A DNA stretch of 64,000 nt, from positions 1,047,001-1,111,000 of the forward strand of contig JACCIC010000135.1 in assembly GCA_018907035.1 (NCBI GenBank). Direction: 5' to 3'. This DNA is from Sycobia sp. Sy_11. Taxonomy: Eukaryota > Arthropoda > Insecta > Hymenoptera > Epichrysomallidae. The position numbers and the translations under genes were made by a program. The notes under the pieces were generated by a model. That model saw only the letters and a list, made by a program, of their open reading frames with translations. It made no database searches and was not told the DNA's origin. Of this stretch, positions 54,741-64,000 are shown in pieces; position 1 is the first letter of the stretch; each line of letters starts with the position of its first letter.

Positions 54741-55739
54741 TAGTACTATCATACCCTCAAGTATACAAATCAGGCCTGGGGTATTTCAAAATACGGCACA
54801 ATAGATACAACTTTAACTAGGGTCGACCGCTCTCATATACCTGGTATGCACTCAAAAAGGTGTTCTCGAAAAATAAAGAAGAAATATATAAAGGCTTGAT
54901 TTTGAATCTGAATCTTTTGGAGTGTATTTTACGGGAAATTCACTAACTTTTTAGATGAATACATAATAATCGAGTTTTTTGATCTTCCAATTGTATTTAT
55001 ACCCTTAAAATGACAGTAAATTTTATCAAATCATCGTAAGAGTCATACCAAAAATCTAAAAATTCAAACTAAATCTAATAAATTACATATTGTAGAGATA
55101 TTATGATGATGTCCTAAGAAAGAGTATGCTAATTAAAAGTACTAGTTTTTCACATTTCTCTTTTCTTTTTAATGAACTGGACAGTCCTTTAATAAAGTTT
55201 TACGCATATATGGTTATAAAATCAAATTTCGAAAATCAAACTCAGGCTAACGAGCAGTGTTCATCCAACAAATAAAATCTGACGTATATCAGTATTAAAA
55301 TTATTATGGCGATTTATTTGAAGTTGATCAACTCTTCGCAACTTAAATCGTAATAGGTAGAGTACACATAAAAATGCTGATTTTTTCAACAATTCGATTG
55401 TATTGTAAACATGAAATTTTTTTTTAATATAATCATTAGAAATAAGGTGATTTCAAACAAAAAATCTTCTATTTTTTGATGATGGTAAAGTGCTAAAGAA
55501 AAATAATACCCATATATATTTTTAAACAGAATTATCTTCGCTTGCACATTTGCTATTCTCTAACGGTATGCTACTTATCTACCAGACTCATGTACATTAT
55601 ATATAATATTTCTTAAAGTTGCAGACTACTAGCGAATACCGAACAAAAGATGAAGAACGGCATGTAAGACAGAGATCTAGTTAACGTGATACACGATACA
55701 ATAGAGCATGGATGCCATAATTCAAATAATTAGTTGAGG
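54741..55739. other. No recognisable feature
   Basis: About 1 kb of AT-rich sequence without motifs. Confidence 0.5.
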
Positions 55740-56360
55740 TTTCGCTATGGGTGCCTGCGGGGCAGACAGATTGTTACTGTTACTATTGTTATGGACTATT
55801 TTTTAATTTCATTTTCACAGCTTCTGGTATCTCGTCTATTGCCGCATAATGGTTCGCTTTCAAGTCAATTTTTAATTTTTGAAACAGGAAGTAGTCAAGG
55901 GAGCACAAATGATGCAAGTATGATAGATGGCTGAGTACGAGAACCATTTTGTCTTTGCCAAAAATTGAGTGTTAGTTGTCGCAGTATATGCTGGTGCATT
56001 ATTTTGCCAGAGAGAAAAAGAGCGGTCTTTCCACAGCTCGAGTCTAATACGGGCAATTCTTTTACACAAGCGATCGAACACTTGTTGGTAAAATGTAGCA
56101 TTCACAGTAATACCTTCAGTAACAAATTCTTTGTAGATGATACCTTTAGAATAAAAAATGGATAATATTGTCTTAAGTTTTGATTTTTAAAAGCTTAATT
56201 TTTTTGGTCGCGGCAAGTTTTCATCAATCCACGCAGCACTGTGGCGCTTCGTTGCAAGGTCGTATGCAAAACATCAACTTTCATAACCACTACTAATAGT
56301 TTCAAGAAAAATTGGCGTTTTAATCAATTCCAGTAAGTTAAACGCATGTGAAACTCATTG
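55740..56360 (-). mobile_element. Mariner remnant, distinct family
   Basis: The minus strand reads a degraded first-Asp region, DENLPRPKK-type text near 56215, KGIIYKEFVTEGITVNATFY-like text, VFDRLCKRIARIRLELWKD, LWQNNAPAYT (second catalytic Asp replaced by Asn), then ASFVLP and QKLKIDLK. Stops and frame changes are frequent. It abuts another mariner of a different family at about 56400. Confidence 0.75.
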
Positions 56361-56419
56361 CTCTTGCTGTTTGGCAGTTAGTGCGTGCGAAGCGAAACGC
56401 GCACACACTGTTTTTTTTC

Positions 56420-57332
56420 AAAGTCATTCGTTATAATACGTTGAACGGTGAATTTCAGTATTCCAGTAACTTCTGCCACAAATCTGAGCGTTTTTTCGGC
56501 GCTGAACTTGTAGGTAGTACTCCTTATTAATTGTTTGACCTTGTAGTAAAAATTTATGATGCACTATGCCATTAAAATCAAAGAACACAGTGAGCATAAC
56601 CGTCACATTCGGCCGCACTTGTCGAGCCTTTTACGATCATGGCGATCCATAATGCCTCCACTGAGACGATTGAGCCGTAGTTTCGATATTATATCGTAAA
56701 CCCATGTTTCGCCACCTATTATAACACGCTTTAGTAGTTCTGCATGGTTATTAACTTCATTTAGCGACTCCTGAGCAACTTCCATTCGCCGCTGTTTTTG
56801 TTCAAATTTCAACAATTTTCAACAACATGGTATGAGCCAACTGATATGTCAACATCATCAGCGACTTCTCTGATTGTGATTCAGCGATCGTACATAACCA
56901 TTTTTTTTTACATTTTTCACGTTTTCATCCGTTTTGATGTGCTTGGGCCTCCGGGTCGTTTGTCATCTTCCACGTTTTCAGGGACACCTTGGAAACACTA
57001 ACACCACTCGTAAATCCTTACTTTACTCATAGCAAACTCACTATATGTCTTTGTTAACATTTTACAAACTTCACTACACTTTATTTCATTTTTTACGCAA
57101 AATTGAATACAAATTCTTTGCTCCATTCTTTTTCATAAACGAAAATCACTGAGCTCAAAAAATATGCCTAACATTAGCGACTGCCACTTAAAAAGTATGC
57201 AATGAATATTGCTGAAAATTTTATCGTACTTCAGGGGAATGCGTACCAACATAATAAAAAAAATTTTTATACAGGCGGACTCTCCAAACCCGCGAAATTT
57301 AAAAATTCTCGTTACTTTTTGAACACACCTTG
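56420..57332 (-). mobile_element. Mariner remnant, same family as 1-748
   Basis: The 5' terminus at 57332 is adjacent to a TA run. The minus strand contains the N-terminus near 57100, KKMVMYDR-type helix region, MLKFEQKQRRMEVAQESLNE, VIIGGETWVYDIISKLRLNR (Asp 1 replaced by Gly in GGETW), VMLTVFFDFNGIVHHKFLLQ and NKEYYLQVQRRKNAQICGR. It ends there and lacks the second and third catalytic blocks. The leader (57050-57332) is collinear with 487-748. Confidence 0.85.
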
Positions 57333-57387
<55 letters not shown>

Positions 57388-57416
57388 GAAAACAGAAAAT
57401 ATATATATATATATGT
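57333..57416. repeat. Two (TA)n runs
   Basis: TA runs at about 57337-57383 and 57397-57415, separated by catgaaaacagaaa. They adjoin the mariner end, so the transposon may have inserted in, or promoted, the TA tract. Confidence 0.95.
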
Positions 57417-57458
57417 ATACACGCGCGTGTATTTAATATAGTTATATATTACATTTCT

Positions 57459-57679
57459 GTGGCGTTTTCGGTAGTACACCCGTTCTAGACAATCAGAAAC
57501 TGTTGAATTCCCCTTCCGTGGCATACGCCTAGATGCTTCCGTGAGTCGAGTGAGAGAAAAAACGATAGCACATTTATTAGAGGGGGACAGCCGCCGGAGA
57601 CGTAATACACTCGGCGCGGCTCTTTCTCGTCGCGCGAATTGTACCTCCCTCGTATGCTTTTCTACATTTACACGGGGAT

Positions 57680-57729
<50 letters not shown>

Positions 57730-57745
57730 TATTATGCGCTCTCTT

Positions 57746-57803
<58 letters not shown>

Positions 57804-58050
57804 GGGTTTGCCGATATACTTAACGTATTTATTTTAGTGTTTGTCGCGACATTTTCATATGTTTGCACAATTATTAATTGTTGTTGGTCGGTTGTCGTGC
57901 ATTTATAATATTATTTCTCTTACAATATTATTTGCCGATGTTATGTTTCGTGTATATTAGTATAATCCGTATTTGTTAGTTGTCGTGTACGTATGTTTGA
58001 ACTGAATTTGAATTGAATAAATACGATAATTTATACTTAATCGAAATTTA
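57459..58050. repeat. GC-richer segment with (GA)n-(CT)n palindromic tract
   Basis: A possible retroelement terminus (begins tgtggcgttttcgg at 57459) with a GA run at 57680-57725 followed by a CT run at 57739-57802. Together these can fold back on each other. An aataaa word occurs near 58017. No protein remnant or second copy was identified, so the class is open. Confidence 0.45.
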
Positions 58051-58548
58051 TAATTTTTTCGGTCCAAATTAATTTCTCGATTTCTCACTCACATTTAAAA
58101 AAAAGAAAATAAACTTTCTAGTATGCGAAATTCTCTGATCATTATTCTGTTTGATCCGATTGTTTATTTACTGAATGATATGTTTTATAAAATTTAAATG
58201 GGATAATATATTTGTGTTTGCACATAAATTAATTCTAATTTTATGTTTATCATTTGATTCCTTTTGCTTTGTGCTATTCGAATCTATTCTTTAATTTATG
58301 TGTGTAATACTATTCGCTTTTATATGCGACTCCCCTATTTCATTTTTCATTAATTCAATTTCATATTTTTAAAATAAATTTAAAGGTACATTATTCACAC
58401 ATATTATTCACAATTTGTTAAATTGTTTTAAAAAAATATTTGTTTTTTGTGATATTATTATAAAAATATTTTAATTAATTAATATTATTAAGGTAAACTT
58501 AATAATAGTATTAATAATTTAAAATATTTAAATTACTAATGTCTTATA

Positions 58549-58925
58549 TGTCTGGTAACTGACATTCAGTTCTGCCTTACTGAAGTAGATAACGAAATGT
58601 CAATATCAGTTCCAATACTACAAATAAGGAGTGGCCTTTTATGCCTTAGCTTTCCACCCGGAATCAAGTTTAGATACTGAGAACTATAAGTAAGGCATGC
58701 TTCCGCGCTGGAGGCGAAATGTTCGAGAGATATTGCCGATATTCTCCAGAAATTTTCCAGTGATTTTTCAGAGTGCCTCTAGTCTGCTATTAAATTCATT
58801 TATTTGCTGGTGAGAATATCAAACTATAGATTTGGAGAAGTCGACTTAGCTTACCAATATTGCTCTTGGAAAGTGTTGAAGTCATATTTGACTTACACTT
58901 CCCAATAACGAAGTGGCGTAGCCAT
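58549..58925 (+). repeat. Putative BEL/Pao LTR with adjoining leader
   Basis: Begins TGTCTGGTAACTGACATTC and ends GGCGTAGCCA. It is followed at once by tttttggtccttcgagccgg, a word I associate with the leader just after BEL/Pao LTRs. No internal protein follows. The call depends on that word and the TG...CA ends. Confidence 0.4.
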
Positions 58926-58956
58926 TTTTTGGTCCTTCGAGCCGGATACTTACCAT

Positions 58957-59090
58957 TTGCAGGAGCATATACTAATAGTATAGATTAGGTTTTAGGCTAT
59001 ACGCGCTTCACTTGGCTTTACTATTTGCTGGTGCTTAGATCGACACGCACAGTATATCGCTTATTTGCAGGAGCATATACTAATACGTAT
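58957..59090 (+). repeat. Direct repeat in the leader region
   Basis: atttgcaggagcatatacta recurs at 58957 and 59064, about 107 bp apart. A shorter relative (atttgctggtg) occurs at 58801 and 59023. This is a local duplication of about 106-107 bp units. Confidence 0.7.
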
Positions 59091-59125
59091 AGCTACAGTA
59101 CGTATAGTTATAGTTTACAGTAACT

Positions 59126-60353
59126 GCGAGGGTGGATTGTTAAGTTTCCGGCCTGACCAAGAGATGGCGCCACTAGGCCTACCTTGAGATGGCGTTCTAT
59201 AGTACCATCCTTAGATAGCTTGTAGCTATAGTTTCAGTACGATCGCCATGTTAGTTTCGGTTTGAGAGCACGCTGAACAAGACGCCTCTGTGTTTTTCGT
59301 AAAAATGGAAAGCTGGAAAATCGTGCTGTCATCAAATACTTTTATTTGAAGGGGTTAACGCCGAAGAAAATTAAAGAATAGATAGAATCAACACTGGAGA
59401 CATCCTCCCCATCATATTCAGCCATTAAGCAGTGGGTTTCCGAGTTGAAAAAGGGTCGTGTGAGCACCTCTGATGAGCCTCGCTCAGGACGCCCCATTGA
59501 GGTCACAACTCCAGATATGATCCAAAAAATCCATCAAACAGTGCTGAAAGACCGTAGATGAAAAATGTGTGAGATAGCTGAGATCTGTAATGTCATATGA
59601 ACGTGTACAAAATATTTTGCACCAACATTTGAATATGGAAAGCTCTGTGCAAGATGGATGTCGCGTTTGCTAACAGTCGACCAAAAATTGATTCGAACGA
59701 ACATTTCTACCGCCAATTTGGCGTTGTATAAGCTTAATCCAAGCGAATTGTTGCATCGATTCGTAAACGTTGATGAAACTTGGGTCCACCACTACACTCC
59801 TGAAATCAAACAACAGTCTACACAGTGGATTGGACAAGGGGAACCAACTCCAAAGAAGGCAAAAACAATTTTTTCGGCGAACAAGGTTATGGCTACAGTT
59901 TTTTGGGATGCAAGAGGTATTATATACATAGATGACCTTGAAAAGGGTAATACTATCACTGGTCAATACTACGCAGACTTGTTGCAACCTTTGAGCCACG
60001 AAGTAAAAATTAAGCGACCTCATCTGGCGAAGACAAAAATCTTGTTGATCTGACGTTTGAATCAATGCCGCACCTTCCCTACTCTTCAGACCTAGCCCCA
60101 AGTGACTATTATCTGTTTCCTAACCTCAAAAAATAGCTTGGTGGTACGAGATTTGCGGATAATGAGTAATCGAAGCAGTAAATGGGTATTTTGAGGAGCT
60201 TGATGAATCAGTCTATAGAGATGGCATAACTAGAGTAGAACACCGCTATGAGAAATGTATCAGCCTTGGAGGGGATTATGTTGAGAAATAAAAAAAAATT
60301 CTTATAAACGTTGTTTTTCTTCGTCAGGCCGGAAACATATCAATCCACCCTCG
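59126..60353 (+). mobile_element. Mariner element with about 34-bp inverted ends, broken frame
   Basis: The left end cgagggtggattgttaagtt (59126) matches the reverse of the right end cgagggtggattgatatgtt (ending 60353), and both continue into ccggcctgac. The transposase starts at ATG 59305 (MESWKIVLSSN), has many frameshifts, then an open part 59658-60053. That part has LLHRFVNVDETWVHHYTPEI (Asp 1), GEPTPKKAKTIFSANKVMAT, VFWDARGIIYIDDLEKGNTI and HLAKTKILLI. The HQDNAxVH block with Asp 2 is deleted. MPHLPYSSDLAPSDYYLFPN (Asp 3) and LGGDYVEK follow. It is a longer relative of 1701-2657. Confidence 0.93.
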
Positions 60354-60363
60354 TATACGTGTT

Positions 60364-60366
<3 letters not shown>

Positions 60367-60409
<43 letters not shown>
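60367..60409. repeat. (TA)n microsatellite
   Basis: A TA run of about 43 bp between the mariner and the LTR. Confidence 0.95.
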
Positions 60410-60413
<4 letters not shown>

Positions 60414-60670
60414 AACGGTGCGCGTGCCCGCCTCAAGCTCGAGGACGGCAGACACAGCCGTTGCAAAAAGGCCGATCCACGACGAGCGAAGTGTCAGATA
60501 CAAAAGGGAGCGAGAATCAGTACAGCAAAATGAAGTGCAAAATAAATAAGTCAAAAGTCATATTTAATAAAATATAGCAATATAAATATAACAGGAGCGC
60601 GGAGTCACGTGGTGAGGTTCGCAGGCCGAGGTCCGTCAGAGCGACAGCACGCGCGAAAGCAAGGAAGAAA

Positions 60671-60714
<44 letters not shown>

Positions 60715-61228
60715 GAGAGAGAATAATACGGACTGCCACTTACAACTACTACGGCGTTGTCGTCGAGGGAAGGCGGCGGTGGCAGAACTTCGAAGCGTAG
60801 CAGCGATTCTCTAAGCCAACGAAGGAAGCGGTGTTCCTTCTAGTCGGTAGCTCCGGGGTGGAGCGGTCGATCTGCACTCGAGATTGGTCGGATGGCAGAT
60901 TCACTCGACGTCGATCACCCGAGTCACAATTTTTTTTGGGTTGCAGGAACTCGCACGTAACACGGCAGACATCTAACTATTCTCGAGCGCGATGTGCCTG
61001 CGCCACCCCCTCTCCGCTCTCTCTTATTTACCTCTTCGCCAGTGTGTTAGTGCGTCGGCCTGTAATATTACTAAATATTAAATATAGACATAAATAATAA
61101 GACGTATGTACATGTATTTATATACAGGCTACGACGGAACAGAAAACATTGGGACGTATGACAGCAAACGTGAGCGGCGCATGCGATCCCCTCGCACGCG
61201 CACCGATGCGCGTATCCGGATCGTCACA
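60410..61228 (-). repeat. LTR related to the solo LTR at 36188
   Basis: On the minus strand it begins TGTGACGATCC and ends GCGCACCGTTAACA. It shares with the solo LTR the gtgcccgcctc...gaggacggc start, a GA tract at 60670-60720, the ctgccacttacaa block and the gtgcgtcggcctg block near 61050. Flanks tata and tcca do not match, so no target duplication. Because gypsy pol remnants lie to its right on the minus strand, it would be that element's 3' LTR. Confidence 0.65.
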
Positions 61229-62690
61229 TCCATCACAAGTCACGGCAAGCTGCGAATTCCGGGGCTCTTACCTGTAGGAAACATGAGTGCCGCTTTCGAT
61301 CCGCGTCACATGCTGCTTCTCCAGACGCTGGTAGTCGGACCGTGGCAGCTGACACTGCATCTCTTTCTCTCTCTCTCTCTCATGTTGACCATTGTGTCAG
61401 AATAGGGATCATCGAAAATATAATACATAATTGAGGGATTGTTTAACAAGGAGAAGAAAGAGAATTAAACCACGTGCGTGAGGGGGCCAGAAGGTTAGGC
61501 ACGTAGGTGATCTGTTGGTTGGTCCGAGCCTGGGCCTAAATGTGTCGGGGGGATACGTCTCGCTGTGGTGCTGAGCGTTGACTTTTCCTGGGGTGACTTA
61601 CCTTTCGCCTCACCAGGGATATGCCACTCTGGCAGGCGGCTTAGCTGTTAGGGGATTGCGAAGAGCCTCGCGCTCCAGTTCCTCGACTGGTTACGATTCT
61701 CGTTATACATGGTTTCCCTAATCTACGAGGCGCGACATCAGAGTTCGATCCCATGGCATTGCCCGCTGGGATATCGCTTTGCAGTCATGCTCTTCGCCCG
61801 AAGGCTCTTCCGTGTCGGAACCGCCATCGTCTTCGGGACTTTATCTCGATTGTAGGGCTCCATTTCAGGGCCGATTAGTTTATCGCTTAACTGCTGACCA
61901 TACGGCATATGGGTCCATTCAAACAACCCCATGCCTGGAACAGTAAAGGCAGAAAACAGTAGTGATTCCTTTCGAAGAGGGACCTGGCGAAAGGCGCTGC
62001 TGAAGTCCAGTGTGGAGATATATCGCGTATTTCTCCATTTCCGTAAAATTACGTTCATGTAAAGGAGGGAATACGCACTGACCTTGGACACAGAATTGAA
62101 TTTGCGATAATCCACACAGAATCGATAGATCTCGTCGCTCGTACGAATCATTATGACGGGACTAGATCAGTCGCTGGTTGATATGCGAATTATGCCTTGA
62201 TCGAGTATTTTGTACACTTGCGTATACTTTTCCACCTCTATCTTCTGAGAGACCGGATAATAACGCTGCTTAATCGGCTTAGCATCGCCAACATCGATCA
62301 CGTGGTCGGTCAGATGAGTGCAGTCCAGAGGTTGATCAGTTGGAGATAATAGCCGGTTAACGAGTTCTTCGAAGGATCGACGTTGACTATTGTCAATATC
62401 AGCCAAGCCTATAGAGGCAAGCGAATACGCCAAGGTGACTGAAATGGTGCAAAGTTGTAGCGGAACGAAATCCGCAGCACCCTCGATAGATATGGTATTG
62501 TCGCGTGGGTGGATGACCGTATTGAAAGTGCGGTAGAAGTCTGCACCGAGAAGTTATTTTCCATGTTTAGAAGTCTGATTGCGTTTAACTCGAGGTCGTT
62601 GCCTGCAATTGCCCAGCTCCGGAAAATGGTCGAACTAGACGACCGCCGGCAGATGCAATCTTGCAAGCAGATGCGATCTCGGTATCGCAC
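61229..62690 (-). mobile_element. Ty3/gypsy fragment, protease end to RT palm
   Basis: Read from 62690 downwards on the minus strand: a protease-like stretch (DFYRTFNTVIHPRDNTISIE, GAADFVPLQLCTISVTLAYS), a long linker (62167-62433: FEELVNRLLSPTDQPLDCTH, DAKPIKQRYYPVSQKIEVEK, ILDQGIIRISTSD). A stop follows where SSPVIMI begins. 61738-62151 reads FCVDYRKFNSVSKVSAYSLL, ISTLDFSSAFRQVPL (motif A) and FTVPGMGLFEWTHMPYG. A deletion then leads to DKLIGPEMEP, and the YLDD box is absent. 61229-61740 shows no clear coding similarity. Confidence 0.8.
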
Positions 62691-62716
62691 AATTTATTAT
62701 AAAAAATATATCTACG

Positions 62717-62723
<7 letters not shown>

Positions 62724-62769
<46 letters not shown>
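62724..62769. repeat. (TA)n microsatellite
   Basis: A TA run of about 46 bp at the broken 5' side of the gypsy fragment. Confidence 0.95.
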
Positions 62770-62772
<3 letters not shown>

Positions 62773-63810
62773 AAATATATAATATTTTAGTGCCCCGGAG
62801 AAAATTCGCAATAAAAATTACGCGAATGGGCGAAAATAATTACAAATTACTTTTTGTATGCAGGATATAATTATGTTCTATATAATATAATTACTTAATA
62901 TAGAACATAGTCGTATAAAAGATTACGAAAGCACTGTACGCCTAGAGAGTTTATGTCTCCGAGCTGGTAACGTAAACATTCGCGGTCAACGCCACTGCCA
63001 GTTAGGCGAAAGTGGCAGAAAAGCCGCACAAACTTAATGTACAGCTAAATACGAAAATATAATATTTGTGTAGCTTTTCGAGTAATAATTATACCAATTT
63101 AATATATAATATAATTAATCAAATTGATATAAATAATTATATCAATTTCAATTAATAACTATATTTAATCTGAGAACTATAAATATAAATCTAATATTTC
63201 AATCTAGATTCTATATTCTAATAGAAACACATACACATAAATACACACACACTTATTTAAGATTCAAGCCCACATGCAATTCTTAGTAATATGAATATAT
63301 AATATATAACTTATATACATAATATTCTAAAGTATTTTCTATTATTTTTTTATGTATTTTGTTACCGTAAATGTATGCTTATGTTAATATATTAATATAC
63401 CTATGAATAGCGGTAATATTTATTTTCTATAAATATGATAAATATTACACATAAATAGCATACGCTTGAAGGCAGTATTACTACTTTATAAAATGTTTCT
63501 TTTTTTATATTTTTCGAAAGTAAATATATTCAAGAATGATAGCTCAAAATTTTAGAAAGATTCTAAATTTTTGAGAAGAAAAGAGAATTTTAAAAAGGTA
63601 GTCTACCTATACTTTTTCACCTTTCGTACGCACTTACATGAGCGCATTCTTCCGACCCGCCCAGCGTACGCGCCGGATAAGCCATCTTTATAAACCATCA
63701 TTGCCTTATTCGTTGCAGCAGCTGTCTCCTATTGTAAATCATTACACCTATATATATTCTCATCAAAATATATATCTTTGCTTCTCAATATTACCCTCCC
63801 TTTATAATTT
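62770..63810. other. AT-rich spacer, nothing recognised
   Basis: About 1 kb. A slightly GC-richer stretch at 62940-63040 has no coding similarity. Confidence 0.5.
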
Positions 63811-63999
63811 TGCTTCTGTATTTCTGAGAAAGTTGTGCAGAAACCAAAAGTCGTGATTAAAAAAGTGAAGATTGCTGATCTAAGTATCAAATTAATGAAG
63901 GAGTTATCTAAAAAATACAGTCTTGCAATTGAAAGGAATTCAAATTCAGTAGAAGGCATGCGACACGAGATCTGGGTCATCTATTACCACAAAATCTCA
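63811..63999 (+). pseudogene. MULE-like transposase fragment, runs off the window
   Basis: An open plus-strand frame after a TAA at 63805-63807 reads KVVIKKVKIADLSIKLMKEL, SKKYSLAIERNSNSVEGMRH and EIWVIYYHKIS. The pattern AIxRNxxSVExMRxxIWxxYYHxxS matches the segment found in Mutator-like transposase proteins of insects, just before a STDExPQH motif that would lie beyond the window. It might instead be an exon, since ttctgag or gtgcag upstream could serve as acceptor. Identification rests on this one block. Confidence 0.5.
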
Positions 64000-64000
64000 A

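Noticed and set aside
57133..57524. ORFs with long YIYIYI or IYIYI runs (also at 2746, 60363, 62509)
   Set aside because: They translate (TA)n microsatellites. Only the mariner leader beside one of them is meaningful.
57541..57868. ORFs with RERERE or SLSLSL repeats
   Set aside because: They are products of the GA/CT tracts.
1..64000. A bacterial-type defence system, CRISPR array or operon
   Set aside because: No spaced direct repeats, no operon-like gene runs, and all recognisable proteins are eukaryotic transposon products or a spliced helicase.

Overview
The window is AT-rich eukaryotic DNA made almost entirely of decayed transposable elements, with parts of one spliced host gene. The mix of element families fits an arthropod, most likely a hymenopteran insect such as an ant: many Tc1/mariner transposases, an R1-clade non-LTR element, Ty3/gypsy and BEL/Pao retrotransposons, Penelope-like elements (PLEs) with GIY-YIG endonucleases, long (TA)n tracts and introns. 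The taxon is an inference. I saw no bacterial genes, CRISPR array, rRNA or tRNA.

Layout. 0-5 kb: four mariner or Tc1 remnants, including a Tc1-mariner chimera. 5-9 kb: AT-rich spacer, PLE terminal repeats, a 304-bp mariner deletion derivative and a large imperfect palindrome. 9.3-12.8 kb: a minus-strand Ty3/gypsy element. 13.7-18.7 kb: a nearly full-length but broken R1-clade LINE, then a mariner with a 25-bp perfect terminal inverted repeat, then a BEL/Pao fragment (20-22 kb). 22-32.6 kb: a PLE piece, mariner copies, a second LINE split by a 1.1-kb foreign segment, another PLE terminus, and a gypsy integrase tail with polypurine tract and LTR. 32.7-37.2 kb: a mariner, a hexamer satellite and a solo LTR. 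53-64 kb: a DNA transposon with long inverted repeats, more mariners, LTR pieces, a gypsy RT and, at the edge, a MULE-like fragment.

Host gene. Three minus-strand exons (48530-48772, 38182-38367, 37916-38101) join in compatible phases. They encode the last helicase motif, the zinc-binding module and following sequence of a RecQ helicase, most like RecQ5. A 10.2-kb intron between the first two has absorbed a PLE and three mariners. Further exons must lie outside or remain unrecognised.

None of the transposase or polymerase reading frames I traced is intact. Several mariners keep their terminal repeats but have lost catalytic residues through internal deletions, so they could have moved only in trans. 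Two mariner copies (24.3 kb and 49.2 kb) are almost identical, so that family was active recently. I did not find a convincing new multi-gene system. The features most worth following are the RecQ5-like gene, the repeated hammerhead-like motif in the PLE termini, the PLE palindrome, the long-inverted-repeat transposon and an unassigned ORF behind a possible splice acceptor in the gypsy tail.
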